Positions 40,049 through 49,317 of a stretch of 64,000 bases of DNA are shown piece after piece. The notes under the pieces are model-generated. The model ran no database searches. It was not told where the DNA came from and saw only the letters and a program-made list of their open reading frames with translations. The stretch is from Weissella hellenica (lineage in GTDB: Bacteria; Bacillota; Bacilli; Lactobacillales; Lactobacillaceae). Positions within the stretch are counted from its first letter, which is position 1, and each line of letters starts with the position of its first letter. The position numbers and the translations under genes are program-made. The DNA is taken from assembly GCF_005405545.1 (NCBI RefSeq), contig NZ_BJEG01000003.1, forward strand, positions 1-64,000. The letters are read 5' to 3'.

Positions 40049-40705
40049 ATGCCTACACTAACTAAAGAAAATCGTCGTTACCTTATTACCTACGAAACTT
40101 TAAACGCTATCACTCATGGACTTGGTGTCATTGCTGCCATTGTTGGGGCTACCTTATTAATCGTGAACAGCATCCAACACGACTTTTCTACGTTCACTAT
40201 TGTTGCGCTTGCTATATATGCACTCTCAATGATTAGTTTTTTACTCGCCTCAACACTTTTCCATGCTTTAATTTTTACCAAGGCAGGCAAAATTTTTCAA
40301 TTTTTAGATCATTCAGGTATTTATCTCGTTATTTTAGGTAGTTATACCCCCTATACGTGGCTATTCTTAGATCCCAAAATTGGTTGGCCAATTTGGATAA
40401 CTATTCTAAGTTGCACGATTTTAGGACTGATTTATGATACCTTCTTCGTTGGTCGTTGGCCCTTTGTTTCGGTGATTATTTATGTCCTAATGGGCTGGTT
40501 CATCATTCTAGCTTTACCAGCACTTTATGGAACACTATCATCCTTAGCATTTTATCTATTATTAGCCGGAGGCATCACCTATACTGCAGGTTCATTGCTG
40601 TACCTTATGCCAAAAATCCCCTTAAATCATGTCTATTGGCATTTATTTGTCCTTGTTGGGGCTACCTTAATGTATTTATCAATCTATGACACTCTGTTTC
40701 ATTAA
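40049..40705 (+). CDS. Hemolysin III / PAQR family membrane protein
   Basis: A 218-residue protein with seven predicted membrane segments. It starts RRYLITYETLNAITHGLGVIAAIVG; the conserved residues HG (about 20), SSTLFHAL (SLLFH-type), the LDHSGIYLVILGSYTPY segment and the final HLFVLVGA are present, giving the His and Asp metal ligands of the PAQR/HlyIII superfamily. The function in bacteria is unclear; links to membrane fluidity are known. TAGGAG precedes the ATG. A terminator follows. Confidence 0.92.
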   Translation: MPTLTKENRRYLITYETLNAITHGLGVIAAIVGATLLIVNSIQHDFSTFTIVALAIYALSMISFLLASTLFHALIFTKAGKIFQFLDHSGIYLVILGSYTPYTWLFLDPKIGWPIWITILSCTILGLIYDTFFVGRWPFVSVIIYVLMGWFIILALPALYGTLSSLAFYLLLAGGITYTAGSLLYLMPKIPLNHVYWHLFVLVGATLMYLSIYDTLFH

Positions 40706-40740
40706 GTTATGCAATATTCTTAATCAAAAAATATCATTCT

Positions 40741-40786
40741 AAAAAGTAGCAAATCGCCAATAGCTTGGTAATTTGCTACTTTTTTA
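40741..40786. terminator. Bidirectional terminator
   Basis: AAAAGTAGCAAAT and ATTTGCTACTTTT pair with a 17-nt loop, with A-runs and T-runs on each side. It ends the hemolysin-III gene (plus) and the gene at 40789 (minus), which converge here. Confidence 0.92.
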
Positions 40787-40788
40787 AA

Positions 40789-41517
40789 TTAGTCTTTAAC
40801 AATACCAGCTTGTACCCACTTGTCAAACTGATCATCAGCAACTTGACTTTGCCCACCATGTTGTTGATTTTTGTAATCATTTTTTTGACGTTGTGTCAAA
40901 GCGTCCCAAGCTGCGCCACCAATAGCATACTGATCAGCATTGCGTAAAACATCCTGAATTGTGGCACCATCAGATAGCTTAGCAGTATTTGCAAGTTGTT
41001 CTTGATCCCACTTACCAGCAACTGCATATTCCATGCCATCCTCTAGCTTAACTTGACGAGCAGTCGTAACAGATTGATTGCCATTCTTAACCGCTGCCTT
41101 AATCACAGCAATTGTTGCTTTAGCGTAAGCTGCCATAAATTCATCAAGCGTTTTAGTCCCATCATCTTCAAAAACAACCGTCACCTTTTCATCTGCCTGT
41201 TTCACAGAAGCAATTTTTGGTGCATCAATTTGACCCTGTAATAACGCTTTAATATCTAACGTTTGGGTTGTTTTTGAAGTACCTGTTTCTTGATGTTTAC
41301 TTGTTGTGGAATTGGCAGCTTTTTTATTAACTACCTTTCGAGTAGTTGTGCTCGTTTTATCTGTTTTAGTAACGTCCTTCTTATGACTTGATGAAGAGGC
41401 TGCTACTGCAGCTTCTTCCGCCTGATGTGAAGAACTGTTAAAAACAATCGCAAAAATCGCAACTACTGCTGCAACTACCATAATTCCTATGATCATTGTA
41501 ACTTGTCGTTTGTGCAT
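40789..41517 (-). CDS. Unrecognised membrane-anchored, Ser/Thr-rich protein
   Basis: A 242-residue protein with one N-terminal hydrophobic segment (about 8-27, MIIGIMVVAAVVAIFAIVF) after a short basic head, followed by a low-complexity Ser/Thr/Lys linker (about 30-80) and a globular part (about 85-242). I see no lipobox, so a signal anchor with an external domain is likely. The C-terminal half is polar with no known motif. It resembles many small lactobacillar envelope proteins of unknown role. Confidence 0.7.
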   Translation of the reverse strand: MHKRQVTMIIGIMVVAAVVAIFAIVFNSSSHQAEEAAVAASSSSHKKDVTKTDKTSTTTRKVVNKKAANSTTSKHQETGTSKTTQTLDIKALLQGQIDAPKIASVKQADEKVTVVFEDDGTKTLDEFMAAYAKATIAVIKAAVKNGNQSVTTARQVKLEDGMEYAVAGKWDQEQLANTAKLSDGATIQDVLRNADQYAIGGAAWDALTQRQKNDYKNQQHGGQSQVADDQFDKWVQAGIVKD

Positions 41518-41647
41518 TATGATTTACCTTTCTATTCCTTAAACCATAATATTCTATCACAAATAATGTTCGCTTTTTTGACACTGTGTCACAGTTAGAT
41601 TAATAAATGCTACCATTTCATTAAATTAAAAGCTGTTTTTTGTAACA

Positions 41648-42505
41648 TTAACGTTTCTTACCAAATAATCGCGCAAAAAAGCCACGAATACCACCACGTT
41701 TACGACGATTTATGCGAGATTCTGCCACCCCTTGTTCATGTTCAACCGGCACTTTCGCTCCATCTGTCTTATGATTAACATTAGTATCGGCTACTGATTG
41801 TGTCTCACTAGATTTTTCATCTGCTGACTTTGCAGTATCGGCTTTAATCGGTCCATTACTTATTTGAATAGTGTCCGTCAGTTTCGTTTCTGTTACGCCA
41901 GAATGAGTTGGTTGTGGTGTTTGTTTAACTTCTGCATTGCGCATATATTCAGCAATCATTTCATCTGTTAGTGCTGGTATAGCCAAAGTTTTTGACGTAA
42001 CACCCAAACTAACAATTGTCCGTCCGGTTTTACCTGTTTCATTGCTTGTCGCATGTACTTCGATTTGACTCGGCACAACATCATCTGGCAAAACTAATTC
42101 AAACTCAAGATGCTCATCAACTGGTAATGAAATAACGTGTTCATCCCCAATAAAATGTACTGAAACAGCAACATCAGCTTGATTAACTTGCCCTTCTAGC
42201 AAACGCTGGCCGTTTTGAGTTGAAATAACTGCTGTAATAACAGGTGCTGGTTGTTCAATAACCAATGTTAAGATTTCTTTACTAGTTTGCGCTGGTAACT
42301 GTGCCTCGATTGTAACATTATCGCCACTACTTGCTGGCACTTTGGTCAGAAAACTCCCCGATTCATCAGAGGTTATTGTTTCAAACTGTCCATTTGCATA
42401 CTTCATGGTGATCACAACACCAGCTGTTGCCACGTGACCAATTACAGTTGTCCCCAAACTATTTGTTAATGTCGATGCTACCAAATTTAGTTTTGACTCA
42501 CTCAT
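41648..42505 (-). CDS. Unrecognised beta-sandwich protein with cationic tail
   Basis: A 285-residue protein with no signal peptide or membrane segment. Residues about 5-165 look like two Ig-like beta domains (GHVATAGVVITMKYANGQFETITSDESGSFLTKVP; then a LEGQVNQADVAVSVHFIG repeat). A polar, probably disordered linker follows (about 185-260), and the last ~25 residues, RINRRKRGGIRGFFARLFGKKR, make a strongly cationic, amphipathic tail with Phe residues. That tail could bind membrane or nucleic acid. The function is unknown. Confidence 0.7.
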   Translation of the reverse strand: MSESKLNLVASTLTNSLGTTVIGHVATAGVVITMKYANGQFETITSDESGSFLTKVPASSGDNVTIEAQLPAQTSKEILTLVIEQPAPVITAVISTQNGQRLLEGQVNQADVAVSVHFIGDEHVISLPVDEHLEFELVLPDDVVPSQIEVHATSNETGKTGRTIVSLGVTSKTLAIPALTDEMIAEYMRNAEVKQTPQPTHSGVTETKLTDTIQISNGPIKADTAKSADEKSSETQSVADTNVNHKTDGAKVPVEHEQGVAESRINRRKRGGIRGFFARLFGKKR

Positions 42506-42642
42506 ATTGCGATCTCCATCCTTTAACTGTCGATAATAAGATAATTGTAACAGATATTACAGACAACTTAAAATAATTGCTTACGTCCTAACTCGATTAG
42601 GGTCAATTAATTAACTGATGCGTTATCTATGTAAAACAGATA

Positions 42643-42690
42643 AAAAAATAGCAAGTTGTTAATGAAATGACAACTTGCTACTTTTGAGGC
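42643..42690 (-). terminator. Terminator downstream of the UspA gene
   Basis: AAGTAGCAAGTTGT pairs with ACAACTTGCTATT, followed by TTTTTTTAT on the minus strand. It follows uspA after about 50 bp of AT-rich sequence. The stem resembles the one at 40741 but is not identical. Confidence 0.85.
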
Positions 42691-42741
42691 CAAGATACTA
42701 ATTTGTAATCGCAACCTTTTTTGTATTCAGATTCGCTTTAA

Positions 42742-43194
42742 TTATGAGCGAACAATTAAAGTATCAACCTTAGAAACGCGTGTCACAAATTCTGTTACAG
42801 AACCAATCAACAAACGCTCAATTGCATTCAATCCAGTTGCACCAATCATAATTAAGTCACTACCATACTTGCTTGGTGCTTGTTGGGCAATCACACTCTT
42901 GGGTGAACCATACTCGATGGCGTATGCAACATTTTCCAAGCCAGCAGACTTAGCTTGTTCTAAGTATGTTTCCAAAGTCTTCTTAGCTGTATCAGCAACT
43001 TGCTCAACCATAGTTGCTCTAAAATCAGTTACACTTTGGAACGAACGCGTGTCAATAACATGTAGAATTTGTAACTTTGCATCGGGGCCATTTTGAAGTG
43101 TCACCTTAATAGCACGTTCTAACGCTGCCTCAGCTTCTTTCGATCCATCAACAGGTACTAAAATATTCTTATAATTTACTTTTACATCAGTCAT
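42742..43194 (-). CDS. Universal stress protein (UspA family)
   Basis: A 150-residue UspA-fold protein. It begins YKNILVPVDGSKEAEAALERAI (about 8-29), and the nucleotide-binding motif is IMIGATGLNAIERLLIGSVTEFVTR, with the G-2x-G-9x-G-S pattern of the ATP-binding subgroup. It is cytoplasmic and probably stress or stationary-phase related. It is monocistronic, followed by a terminator. Confidence 0.93.
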   Translation of the reverse strand: MTDVKVNYKNILVPVDGSKEAEAALERAIKVTLQNGPDAKLQILHVIDTRSFQSVTDFRATMVEQVADTAKKTLETYLEQAKSAGLENVAYAIEYGSPKSVIAQQAPSKYGSDLIMIGATGLNAIERLLIGSVTEFVTRVSKVDTLIVRS

Positions 43195-43313
43195 AACAGT
43201 TCCCCCTGTATATCCAACTTTATTTGCAACTTTACTACACCTTTATTATAACGTATTTCACACATTTTTCCACAGAAACACATACGAAAATTTTAGAATA
43301 ATATATATTATAT

Positions 43314-43589
43314 TTATTTAAATAAAAGACGAACAACTACAACAGCCAATACGGTTGTCATTAAAGTCCCTAAAATGACAAATAAACCACCTGGTAATGC
43401 AGCATCCTTTGTGATAAAAGTACTAATGACCAATAATAATGCATCAATACTAAATATCCAGCCAAACCAACGAGCAGGTTGCTTAGCCGCCTGCGAATTA
43501 ATACCTAAAAAGCCCTTTTGATGTAATAGTAAATAGATGCCTAACCCACCAATAATGACAGCAAATAATAGATACAAACTGAAAATCAT
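43314..43589 (-). CDS. Small three-helix membrane protein, unknown
   Basis: A 91-residue protein with three hydrophobic segments (about 3-22, 44-59 and 68-89). The loop LLHQKGFLGINSQAAKQPARWFG contains a short basic, polar stretch. I do not recognise a family. It sits between uspA and the 6S RNA terminator with no partner gene. A start at 43589 is plausible, with GAAAAGG upstream. Confidence 0.6.
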   Translation of the reverse strand: MIFSLYLLFAVIIGGLGIYLLLHQKGFLGINSQAAKQPARWFGWIFSIDALLLVISTFITKDAALPGGLFVILGTLMTTVLAVVVVRLLFK

Positions 43590-43617
43590 AATTAAAATCC
43601 TTTTCTCTTATTGATTA

Positions 43618-43662
43618 AAAAAGCCGCCCACCTCCGATATTATTATCGAATATGGACGGCAT
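43618..43662 (-). terminator. Terminator downstream of the 6S RNA candidate
   Basis: GCCGTCC and GGGCGGC pair, with a further internal ATTCGATAATAATATCGGA helix, followed by TTTTTTAAT on the minus strand. It is a strong intrinsic terminator ending the 6S RNA unit. Confidence 0.92.
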
Positions 43663-43691
43663 TAATAATTATCAATTTGATAATTATTAAT

Positions 43692-43887
43692 TATGGACAC
43701 TTGCTTGGCGCCGTTAGTAAATTCAACTGAGTTGGCTCCGATTAAAGGTAAGTGGGTGAATAAGTCCGCTTTTACAACTACTGAGTGAAACAGCATGTTA
43801 TAGCGGCATCCCGACATCCCCGAGCTAATTGGTTGTAAAGCAACTACAGAATGTAGAATTACGCGTACGCCCAAGGAATCCATCTAT
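43692..43887 (-). ncRNA. ssrS: 6S RNA candidate
   Basis: A non-coding unit of about 196 nt: a promoter -10 lies 7 nt upstream of the 5' end and a terminator follows. The two ends pair (AUGGA with UCCAU, CUUGG-CG with CGCCAAG), further inner pairings exist (GCUUUACAA with UUGUAAAAGC), so it folds as one long rod, as 6S does. Length and position next to rarA fit 6S RNA of Firmicutes (B. subtilis bsrA lies near yrvN). 6S RNA sequesters sigma-70-type RNA polymerase in stationary phase. SRP, RNase P and tmRNA signatures are absent. Confidence 0.72.
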
Positions 43888-43893
43888 AATTTC

Positions 43894-43899
43894 ATTATA
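43894..43899 (-). promoter_or_regulatory. -10 element of the 6S RNA candidate
   Basis: TATAAT on the minus strand. The matching -35 position has only CTTTCA, a weak match. Transcription would start near 43887. Confidence 0.6.
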
Positions 43900-43947
43900 C
43901 TAATAAATTGGTAAAATGAAAGTCTTGACAATTCATAATAGGTTATC

Positions 43948-45234
43948 CTATTTTTTTAATCCGTTTTGTTGCGCCTGTCGTAATTTAGCGTATTGCGCTT
44001 TATATGCTTGTTCAACCTTTGAATTTCCAGCTGGATTAAAATATGCTGATCCTATTAATTTATCGGGCAGATACTGTTGTGGTACCCAGTCACCTGGATG
44101 GCCATGAGGATACACATAATCAACACCGTGTCCTAATTTTTTGGCACCTGCATAATGAGCATCTTTTAAATGGTCTGGCACATCGCCGGTCCCCCCTTTT
44201 TGCACACGTGCAATAGCTTCATCAACCGCTGTCATTGCTGAATTTGATTTTGGTGATAATGCTAACTCAATGACTGCATTAGCTAATGGAATGCGTGCTT
44301 CCGGAAAGCCTAACTGCAAGGCCGTTTGGACAGCTGTTACAGCTCTTTGAACCACAGCTGGATTGGCTAGCCCAATATCTTCGTACGCAATTACTTGTAA
44401 TCGACGGGCAATGATTGGTAAATCACCTGCTTCAATCAAACGTGCTAAATAGTGTAATGCCGCATCTGTATCACTACCACGAATTGACTTTTGTAAAGCT
44501 GAAATCACATTATAGTGACCATCCCCATCTTTATCGGCAGTAATTGCCTTACGCTGGACTGTTTCTTCAATAATAGCCAATGTAATCTTGATATTACCGT
44601 CATCATCTGGCTGTGTTGATCGAACTGCCAGTTCAAGACCATTTAAAGCCGATCGTAAATCACCATTGGTCGCATAGACAAGTTGTTTTTGTGCATCGTT
44701 ATCTAAAACAACTTTAAAATCACCCAAACCCCGTTCTTTATCCATTAGTGCGTGATCAATAGCCAATTTCATATCATCTTCTGATAAAGGTTTAACCTCA
44801 AAAATCTGCGTTCGAGATCGAATAGCTGGCAATATTGATAAATAAGGATTTTCCGTCGTTGCCCCAATCAAAATAATTTTCCCACTTTCCAAATGCGGTA
44901 ACAAAAAATCTTGTTTGGTTTTATCTAAACGATGAATTTCGTCTAGTAGTAAAATAACGGTCCCCGAAATTTTGGCTTCATCAGCAACCATCTGCAAGTC
45001 TTTTTTACTGTCAGTGGCTGCATTTAAGATTCGAAAAGCATATTTAGTTGAGCCAGCAATAGCACTGGCAATACTTGTTTTACCAGTTCCTGGTGGCCCA
45101 TATAAAATCATAGATGATAGCATTTTAGCTGTCACCATACGATTAATAATCTTACCCTCACCAACCAGATGCTGTTGCCCTACTACCTCTCTAATCGAAC
45201 GTGGACGCATGCGATAAGCTAATGGTTGCTGCAT
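43948..45234 (-). CDS. rarA: Replication-associated recombination protein RarA
   Basis: A 428-residue clamp-loader-like AAA+ ATPase (MgsA/RarA) acting at stalled forks. Walker A YGPPGTGKTSIA (about 46-57), Walker B ILLLDEIHRL, sensor GATTENPYLSI and the C-terminal GDLPIIARRLQVIAYEDIGLANP are intact; the end has HPGDWVPQQYLPD. I choose 45234 (MQQPLAYRMRP), as the in-frame GTG at 45258 lies over the SD. It is cotranscribed after yueI. Confidence 0.96.
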   Translation of the reverse strand: MQQPLAYRMRPRSIREVVGQQHLVGEGKIINRMVTAKMLSSMILYGPPGTGKTSIASAIAGSTKYAFRILNAATDSKKDLQMVADEAKISGTVILLLDEIHRLDKTKQDFLLPHLESGKIILIGATTENPYLSILPAIRSRTQIFEVKPLSEDDMKLAIDHALMDKERGLGDFKVVLDNDAQKQLVYATNGDLRSALNGLELAVRSTQPDDDGNIKITLAIIEETVQRKAITADKDGDGHYNVISALQKSIRGSDTDAALHYLARLIEAGDLPIIARRLQVIAYEDIGLANPAVVQRAVTAVQTALQLGFPEARIPLANAVIELALSPKSNSAMTAVDEAIARVQKGGTGDVPDHLKDAHYAGAKKLGHGVDYVYPHGHPGDWVPQQYLPDKLIGSAYFNPAGNSKVEQAYKAQYAKLRQAQQNGLKK

Positions 45235-45258
45235 TTCGCAAGACCTCCCTTCAGTCAC

Positions 45259-45705
45259 TTAAAACAACTTTTTATACCATGGACTTTTTGGCTTTGATTC
45301 TGGTTCTTGTATTGACTGATTTTGTTCGTCCGTTGCCACAACAATATCAACAATCTCTTGATGCACTGCCGTTTTAGCAGCTAGTACAACCATAACATTC
45401 GACCGATCATAAACATCATCTGTTTTAAGCGTGAAACGCATTTTGTAATGTGATGCTAATTTCATAAATTTATCTAAAATAGTGCGATCTAGATGCCCAT
45501 TTAAATATAGTGTTGCATCAGGATATTTTGCCATCTGACGTTCCCAAGCTTGCATATACTGGGTTTCACCAATATGTTCACGCGTTTGTATTACATATAC
45601 ACGTTCACGAAAATTCCCCAAATAATGATTTTGTTCATCGGGATTGATTTGGGGTGTCCCATATAGTCCTGCTTGGACATGTGGATCCATTGATTGTTTA
45701 TCCAT
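45259..45705 (-). CDS. YueI family (DUF1694) protein
   Basis: A 148-residue cytoplasmic DUF1694 protein. Family features: VQAGLYGTPQINPDEQNHYLGNFRERVYVIQT (about 10-41) and LYLNGHLDRTILDKFMKLASHYKMRFTLK. The function is unknown. The ATG at 45705 follows AGGAG; an adjacent TTG at 45708 is less likely. It is followed directly by rarA and has its own promoter. Confidence 0.88.
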   Translation of the reverse strand: MDKQSMDPHVQAGLYGTPQINPDEQNHYLGNFRERVYVIQTREHIGETQYMQAWERQMAKYPDATLYLNGHLDRTILDKFMKLASHYKMRFTLKTDDVYDRSNVMVVLAAKTAVHQEIVDIVVATDEQNQSIQEPESKPKSPWYKKLF

Positions 45706-45736
45706 CAAAAAACACTCCTTTTTAATAATTAGGTTA

Positions 45737-45765
45737 ATTTTAACATAATCAAATCACAGCGACAA
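45737..45765 (-). promoter_or_regulatory. Promoter of the yueI-rarA unit
   Basis: -35 TTGTCG (45760-45765), 17-bp spacer, extended -10 TGTTAAAAT (TAAAAT at 45737-45742) on the minus strand, about 31 bp upstream of yueI. Confidence 0.65.
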
Positions 45766-45853
45766 TTTACCAGTCAACAGTTAAAAGCGATAAAAAAAGA
45801 CTCACGATTTTAAACCAAGCTAACAAATGGTTATATCATAAGTGTTTTTATTT

Positions 45854-46063
45854 TTAACCCATTAATAATGTATGCACACCAGTAATGATGACATAAACTA
45901 AATATACACCAAATAACCAATGCCATGCATTAAATAGTTTTGGATATCGTCGTAAAGCTGTATGACCTGAAAAATAAATAATTGTTGGCAACAACAAGAC
46001 AACACTAAAAGCAAGCACGCCCATTAACCAATTAGTGGGGATAATAGGCAATGTTAAGCTCAC
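45854..46063 (-). CDS. Small two-helix membrane protein, unknown
   Basis: A 69-residue protein with two hydrophobic segments (about 12-31 and 45-67) and a basic loop between ([12 protein letters not shown]). The start at 46063 overlaps the prfC stop by four bases (ATGA), so it is translationally coupled to it. No family is recognised. Its short length and coupling make it a likely real gene. Confidence 0.6.
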   Translation of the reverse strand: MSLTLPIIPTNWLMGVLAFSVVLLLPTIIYFSGHTALRRYPKLFNAWHWLFGVYLVYVIITGVHTLLMG

Positions 46064-47631
46064 AGCTTGGCCTCCAATTTTACATCGGGGTATTTATTAG
46101 CAAACCAACGCTCAGCGAACTGGTTTTCAAACAAAAAGACCGGATTTTCGTGACGATCACGAACCAATAAGTTACGTGATGATGCCATTCTAGGATCTAA
46201 CTGCTCAGCATCAATCCAACGGGCGATCTTTGATCCCATTGGTTCTAATGTTACTTCGGTATTATATTCGTTTTCCATTCTAAATTGGAAAACTTCAAAC
46301 TGCAAAGCACCGACAGCACCGATAATATAATCACCAGAATCCCAGGCCGTATACATTTGAATAGTACCTTCTTGCACCAACTGGGTAACACCCTTGTGGA
46401 ATGATTTTTGCTTCAAAACATTCTTAGCATGCACACGCATAAACAATTCTGGCGTAAATGTTGGTAACTCTTCGAACGTTATTTCATGTTTACCAGCGTA
46501 AATTGTATCCCCAATTTGGAAGTTACCGGTATCATAAATACCAATAATATCACCAGGATACGCCTTCTCAACGTTTTCACGCGTATCAGCCATAAACTGG
46601 GTCACATTTGACAAACGAATTTTCTTTTTAGTACGTTGCAAAGTTACATCCATGCCGCGCTCAAACTCACCAGACACAATACGTAAAAAGGCGATTCGGT
46701 CACGATGATTAGGATTCATATTAGCTTGAATTTTAAAGACAAACCCACTAAACTGTTCGTCATTTGGCTTAATCTTATCTCCTGCAACGGTATTCTTTGG
46801 CGCTGGTGCTGGTGCAAACTGCATATACGTTTGCAAAAATGTTTCGATACCAAACCCTTGTAAAGCAGACCCAAAGAATACTGGTGTCAACTCACCGCGC
46901 ATAACTGCTGATTCATCAAAAGTATTACCTGCGTCTTGCAACATTTCAATTTCATCTCGGGTTTCATCCCATAGTGAATCTTCTTGGATAGGATTAGGAG
47001 CCATTAAATCAACCCCTGCCTCATTAAGTGCTAAAAAGCGTTCTGCTGAATTAGTTGGTCGGTAAACTTCAACATTATTGTGATACCGGTCAAATAAGCC
47101 AGCTAAAATTTGTCCTGATCCAATTGGCCAGTTCATTGGATAGGCATTGATACCAAGTGTACTCTCTAGTTCGTCTACCAAATCCAATGGGTCACGCCCA
47201 TCACGATCTAACTTGTTAAAAAACGTAAAAATTGGAATATGACGTTCACTAACAATTTCAAATAACTTTTTAGTTTGTGGCTCGATACCTTTAGCTGAAT
47301 CCACGACCATAATAACTGAATCAACCGCCATCAAAGTACGATACGTATCTTCAGAAAAATCCTCGTGTCCAGGAGTATCTAAAATATTGATGCGTTTATC
47401 ATCAAAATCAAATTGCAATACTGATGATGTCACTGAAATACCACGTTTTTGTTCAATTTCCATCCAGTCAGACTTTGCAAAATTACCTTTGCGCCCTTTA
47501 ACGGTACCAGCCTCACGGACAACGCCCCCAAGCTTTAGTAGTTGCTCTGTAATGGTCGTTTTACCAGCATCCGGATGAGAAATAATAGCAAATGTACGCC
47601 GTGTTTGCGTTTCTTCTTGTAGTGAAGCCAT
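46060..47631 (-). CDS. prfC: Peptide chain release factor 3
   Basis: A 523-residue translational GTPase that recycles RF1 and RF2. G1 [16 protein letters not shown] (about 17-32), [26 protein letters not shown] (switch I), [14 protein letters not shown] (G3) and [12 protein letters not shown] (G4) are present; the C-terminal domain has [15 protein letters not shown]. The length is normal for RF3. The small membrane protein follows. Confidence 0.96.
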   Translation of the reverse strand: MASLQEETQTRRTFAIISHPDAGKTTITEQLLKLGGVVREAGTVKGRKGNFAKSDWMEIEQKRGISVTSSVLQFDFDDKRINILDTPGHEDFSEDTYRTLMAVDSVIMVVDSAKGIEPQTKKLFEIVSERHIPIFTFFNKLDRDGRDPLDLVDELESTLGINAYPMNWPIGSGQILAGLFDRYHNNVEVYRPTNSAERFLALNEAGVDLMAPNPIQEDSLWDETRDEIEMLQDAGNTFDESAVMRGELTPVFFGSALQGFGIETFLQTYMQFAPAPAPKNTVAGDKIKPNDEQFSGFVFKIQANMNPNHRDRIAFLRIVSGEFERGMDVTLQRTKKKIRLSNVTQFMADTRENVEKAYPGDIIGIYDTGNFQIGDTIYAGKHEITFEELPTFTPELFMRVHAKNVLKQKSFHKGVTQLVQEGTIQMYTAWDSGDYIIGAVGALQFEVFQFRMENEYNTEVTLEPMGSKIARWIDAEQLDPRMASSRNLLVRDRHENPVFLFENQFAERWFANKYPDVKLEAKL

Positions 47632-47756
47632 GATTTATCGTCCTTTTATTTTATTTATTATTTTTAATTTATTTTAAAAAACTTAACAATTTAGTATAAC
47701 TAATATTATCAATTGTTTCAATAGAATCAAGCGATGGTTTAATCATCCCAATAACA

Positions 47757-47790
47757 AAAAAAGATTACTTATCCAGTAATCTTTTTTGCT
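47757..47790. terminator. Bidirectional terminator
   Basis: AAAAAAGATTAC and GTAATCTTTTTT form a near-perfect hairpin with a TTATCCA loop, with A- and T-runs on each side. It ends the gene at 47804 (minus) and isolates it from prfC. Confidence 0.93.
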
Positions 47791-47803
47791 TATTTTATGA
47801 CGA

Positions 47804-48358
47804 CTATTGCTGACTATTGCGACGTTTTATTTCTAAATAACGCCGGTACCACAAGTCAATATAGGCATCGGAAAATGGCCCTTTTTGATTGTCAATCCAA
47901 TCAACGAGAATTTTAACATGTTCACGCACAATATAATCAATATCTGCCGGATAACGCCAGTGCGCTTTATGGAGTTCATATTCGTCTGTATCCAACAAAC
48001 GTTTCTCACCATTTGGGAACACTTTCACATCCAAATCGTAATCAATATATTTTAACGCTTCTTTGTCTAATACAAATGGTGATGCTAAATTACAATAATA
48101 CGAAACACCATTGTCTCTAATCATCGCAACAATATTAAACCAATATTTACGATGGAAATAGACAATAGCTGGTTCACGTGTTACCCAACGTCGGCCATCG
48201 TCTTCAGTAACCAATGTATGATCATTTAGCCCAATAATTGCATTTTCGCTCGTTTTGAGCACCATTGTATCCCGCCAAGTCCGATGTAAACTGCCATCAT
48301 GCTTGTAGCTCTTAATCGTTACAAAGTCGCCCTCACGGGGTAATCGACTATCTTTCAT
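47804..48358 (-). CDS. DUF402 family protein, nucleoside tri/diphosphatase-like
   Basis: A 184-residue DUF402 (UPF0374) protein, the family of Ntdp, which hydrolyses nucleoside tri- and diphosphates. Features seen: [21 protein letters not shown] (about 11-31), [27 protein letters not shown] and [23 protein letters not shown] (about 103-125), which carry the acidic metal-binding residues. There is no signal peptide. It has its own unit, flanked by the terminator and by recX. Confidence 0.87.
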   Translation of the reverse strand: MKDSRLPREGDFVTIKSYKHDGSLHRTWRDTMVLKTSENAIIGLNDHTLVTEDDGRRWVTREPAIVYFHRKYWFNIVAMIRDNGVSYYCNLASPFVLDKEALKYIDYDLDVKVFPNGEKRLLDTDEYELHKAHWRYPADIDYIVREHVKILVDWIDNQKGPFSDAYIDLWYRRYLEIKRRNSQQ

Positions 48359-48438
48359 TATCTTGAGCTTTCCGTATTTTCTACCAAATTTTTTTCTATT
48401 TCATTGTATCACGCAAATCGGTAAAAAACACGACCAAC

Positions 48439-49233
48439 TTAATGATATTGTCGTAACCATTTATCGACCAAATTCAAATCATAGCCTTTTCGATACAACG
48501 TTGCTTTAACTTTTTGTTTAAATTCCCAACCCGTATAATCTGCATAACGATTAGCTACAATGTTGGCGTCACGATCTAAATTATCCCATTCTAATGTTTC
48601 ATCAGGTGTTTCATTTAAACGATAATTTTGAATCGCTTGCTTAATTAAATTTAAATCAAAGCCTTGTTGTAACAATTTTTGCTGTGTTTTTTGCTCAGCC
48701 ATAAATTTGGCGTAACGACTATTTTTTTCTAATAAGTTAGCCACTCGTGCTGTTAAAGCAGTAATTTGATCATCTACATCATAGGCAACTAGTGCATCCT
48801 CAATCACAAATTTATCAATACCGGCTTGCTGTAATTTAAATTGCACCCCTCTGGGACCTAACTTTCCTGCAGATATGGCCTGATCAACATAAGTTTGTGC
48901 ATATATTTCATCGTTAATTACATGATCACTGATTAAGCGTTTTACAACTTCTTGAATCACACGTGGTTCATAACCTCGTTCACGCAATTTATGACTAACT
49001 TGCTGACTAGTACGCATTTGACCTGTTGCATAAACTAAAGCCTGTGTATAGGCCTTTTGCTTAAATTCAGCTACCTTAATTATCTCAATATCTGCTTCAT
49101 CTAAATTAGCACCCTTGAATAAGTTATATGTAATTAATACTTTTTCATCAACAGCAAATGCATATTCGTCATCTAAATAAATATTGTAACGCCCTGCGCG
49201 TCGTTGCTGTGTTACTTTCGTTACTGTTGGCAT
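48439..49233 (-). CDS. recX: Regulatory protein RecX
   Basis: A 264-residue RecX that modulates RecA filaments. The tandem three-helix repeats are recognisable: RTSQQVSHKLRERGYEPRVIQEVVKRLISDHVINDEIYAQTYVDQ and GPRGVQFKLQQAGIDKFVIEDAL, with further repeats to the end (KQKVKATLYRKGYDLNLVDKWL). The N-terminal stretch KVTQQRRAGRYNIYLDDEYAFAVDE is typical of Firmicutes. Confidence 0.93.
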   Translation of the reverse strand: MPTVTKVTQQRRAGRYNIYLDDEYAFAVDEKVLITYNLFKGANLDEADIEIIKVAEFKQKAYTQALVYATGQMRTSQQVSHKLRERGYEPRVIQEVVKRLISDHVINDEIYAQTYVDQAISAGKLGPRGVQFKLQQAGIDKFVIEDALVAYDVDDQITALTARVANLLEKNSRYAKFMAEQKTQQKLLQQGFDLNLIKQAIQNYRLNETPDETLEWDNLDRDANIVANRYADYTGWEFKQKVKATLYRKGYDLNLVDKWLRQYH

Positions 49234-49264
49234 ATCTTCCTCCCTTCATTCTTATTTTAACTGA

Positions 49265-49306
49265 ACTAACAAAGAACAGCGAACCACAATTATGCGGTAC
49301 GCTGTT
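49265..49306 (-). terminator. Terminator after phoU
   Basis: AACAGCGTACCGC pairs with GGTTCGCTGTT (one mismatch) and is followed by CTTTGTTAG on the minus strand. The T-run is weak but the stem is strong. It ends the pst operon. Confidence 0.65.
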
Positions 49307-49317
49307 AATAAAACATT

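Noticed and set aside
43662-43883. A 73-codon reading frame on the minus strand
   Set aside because: It covers the 6S RNA candidate and its palindrome, has no SD and no protein-like composition.
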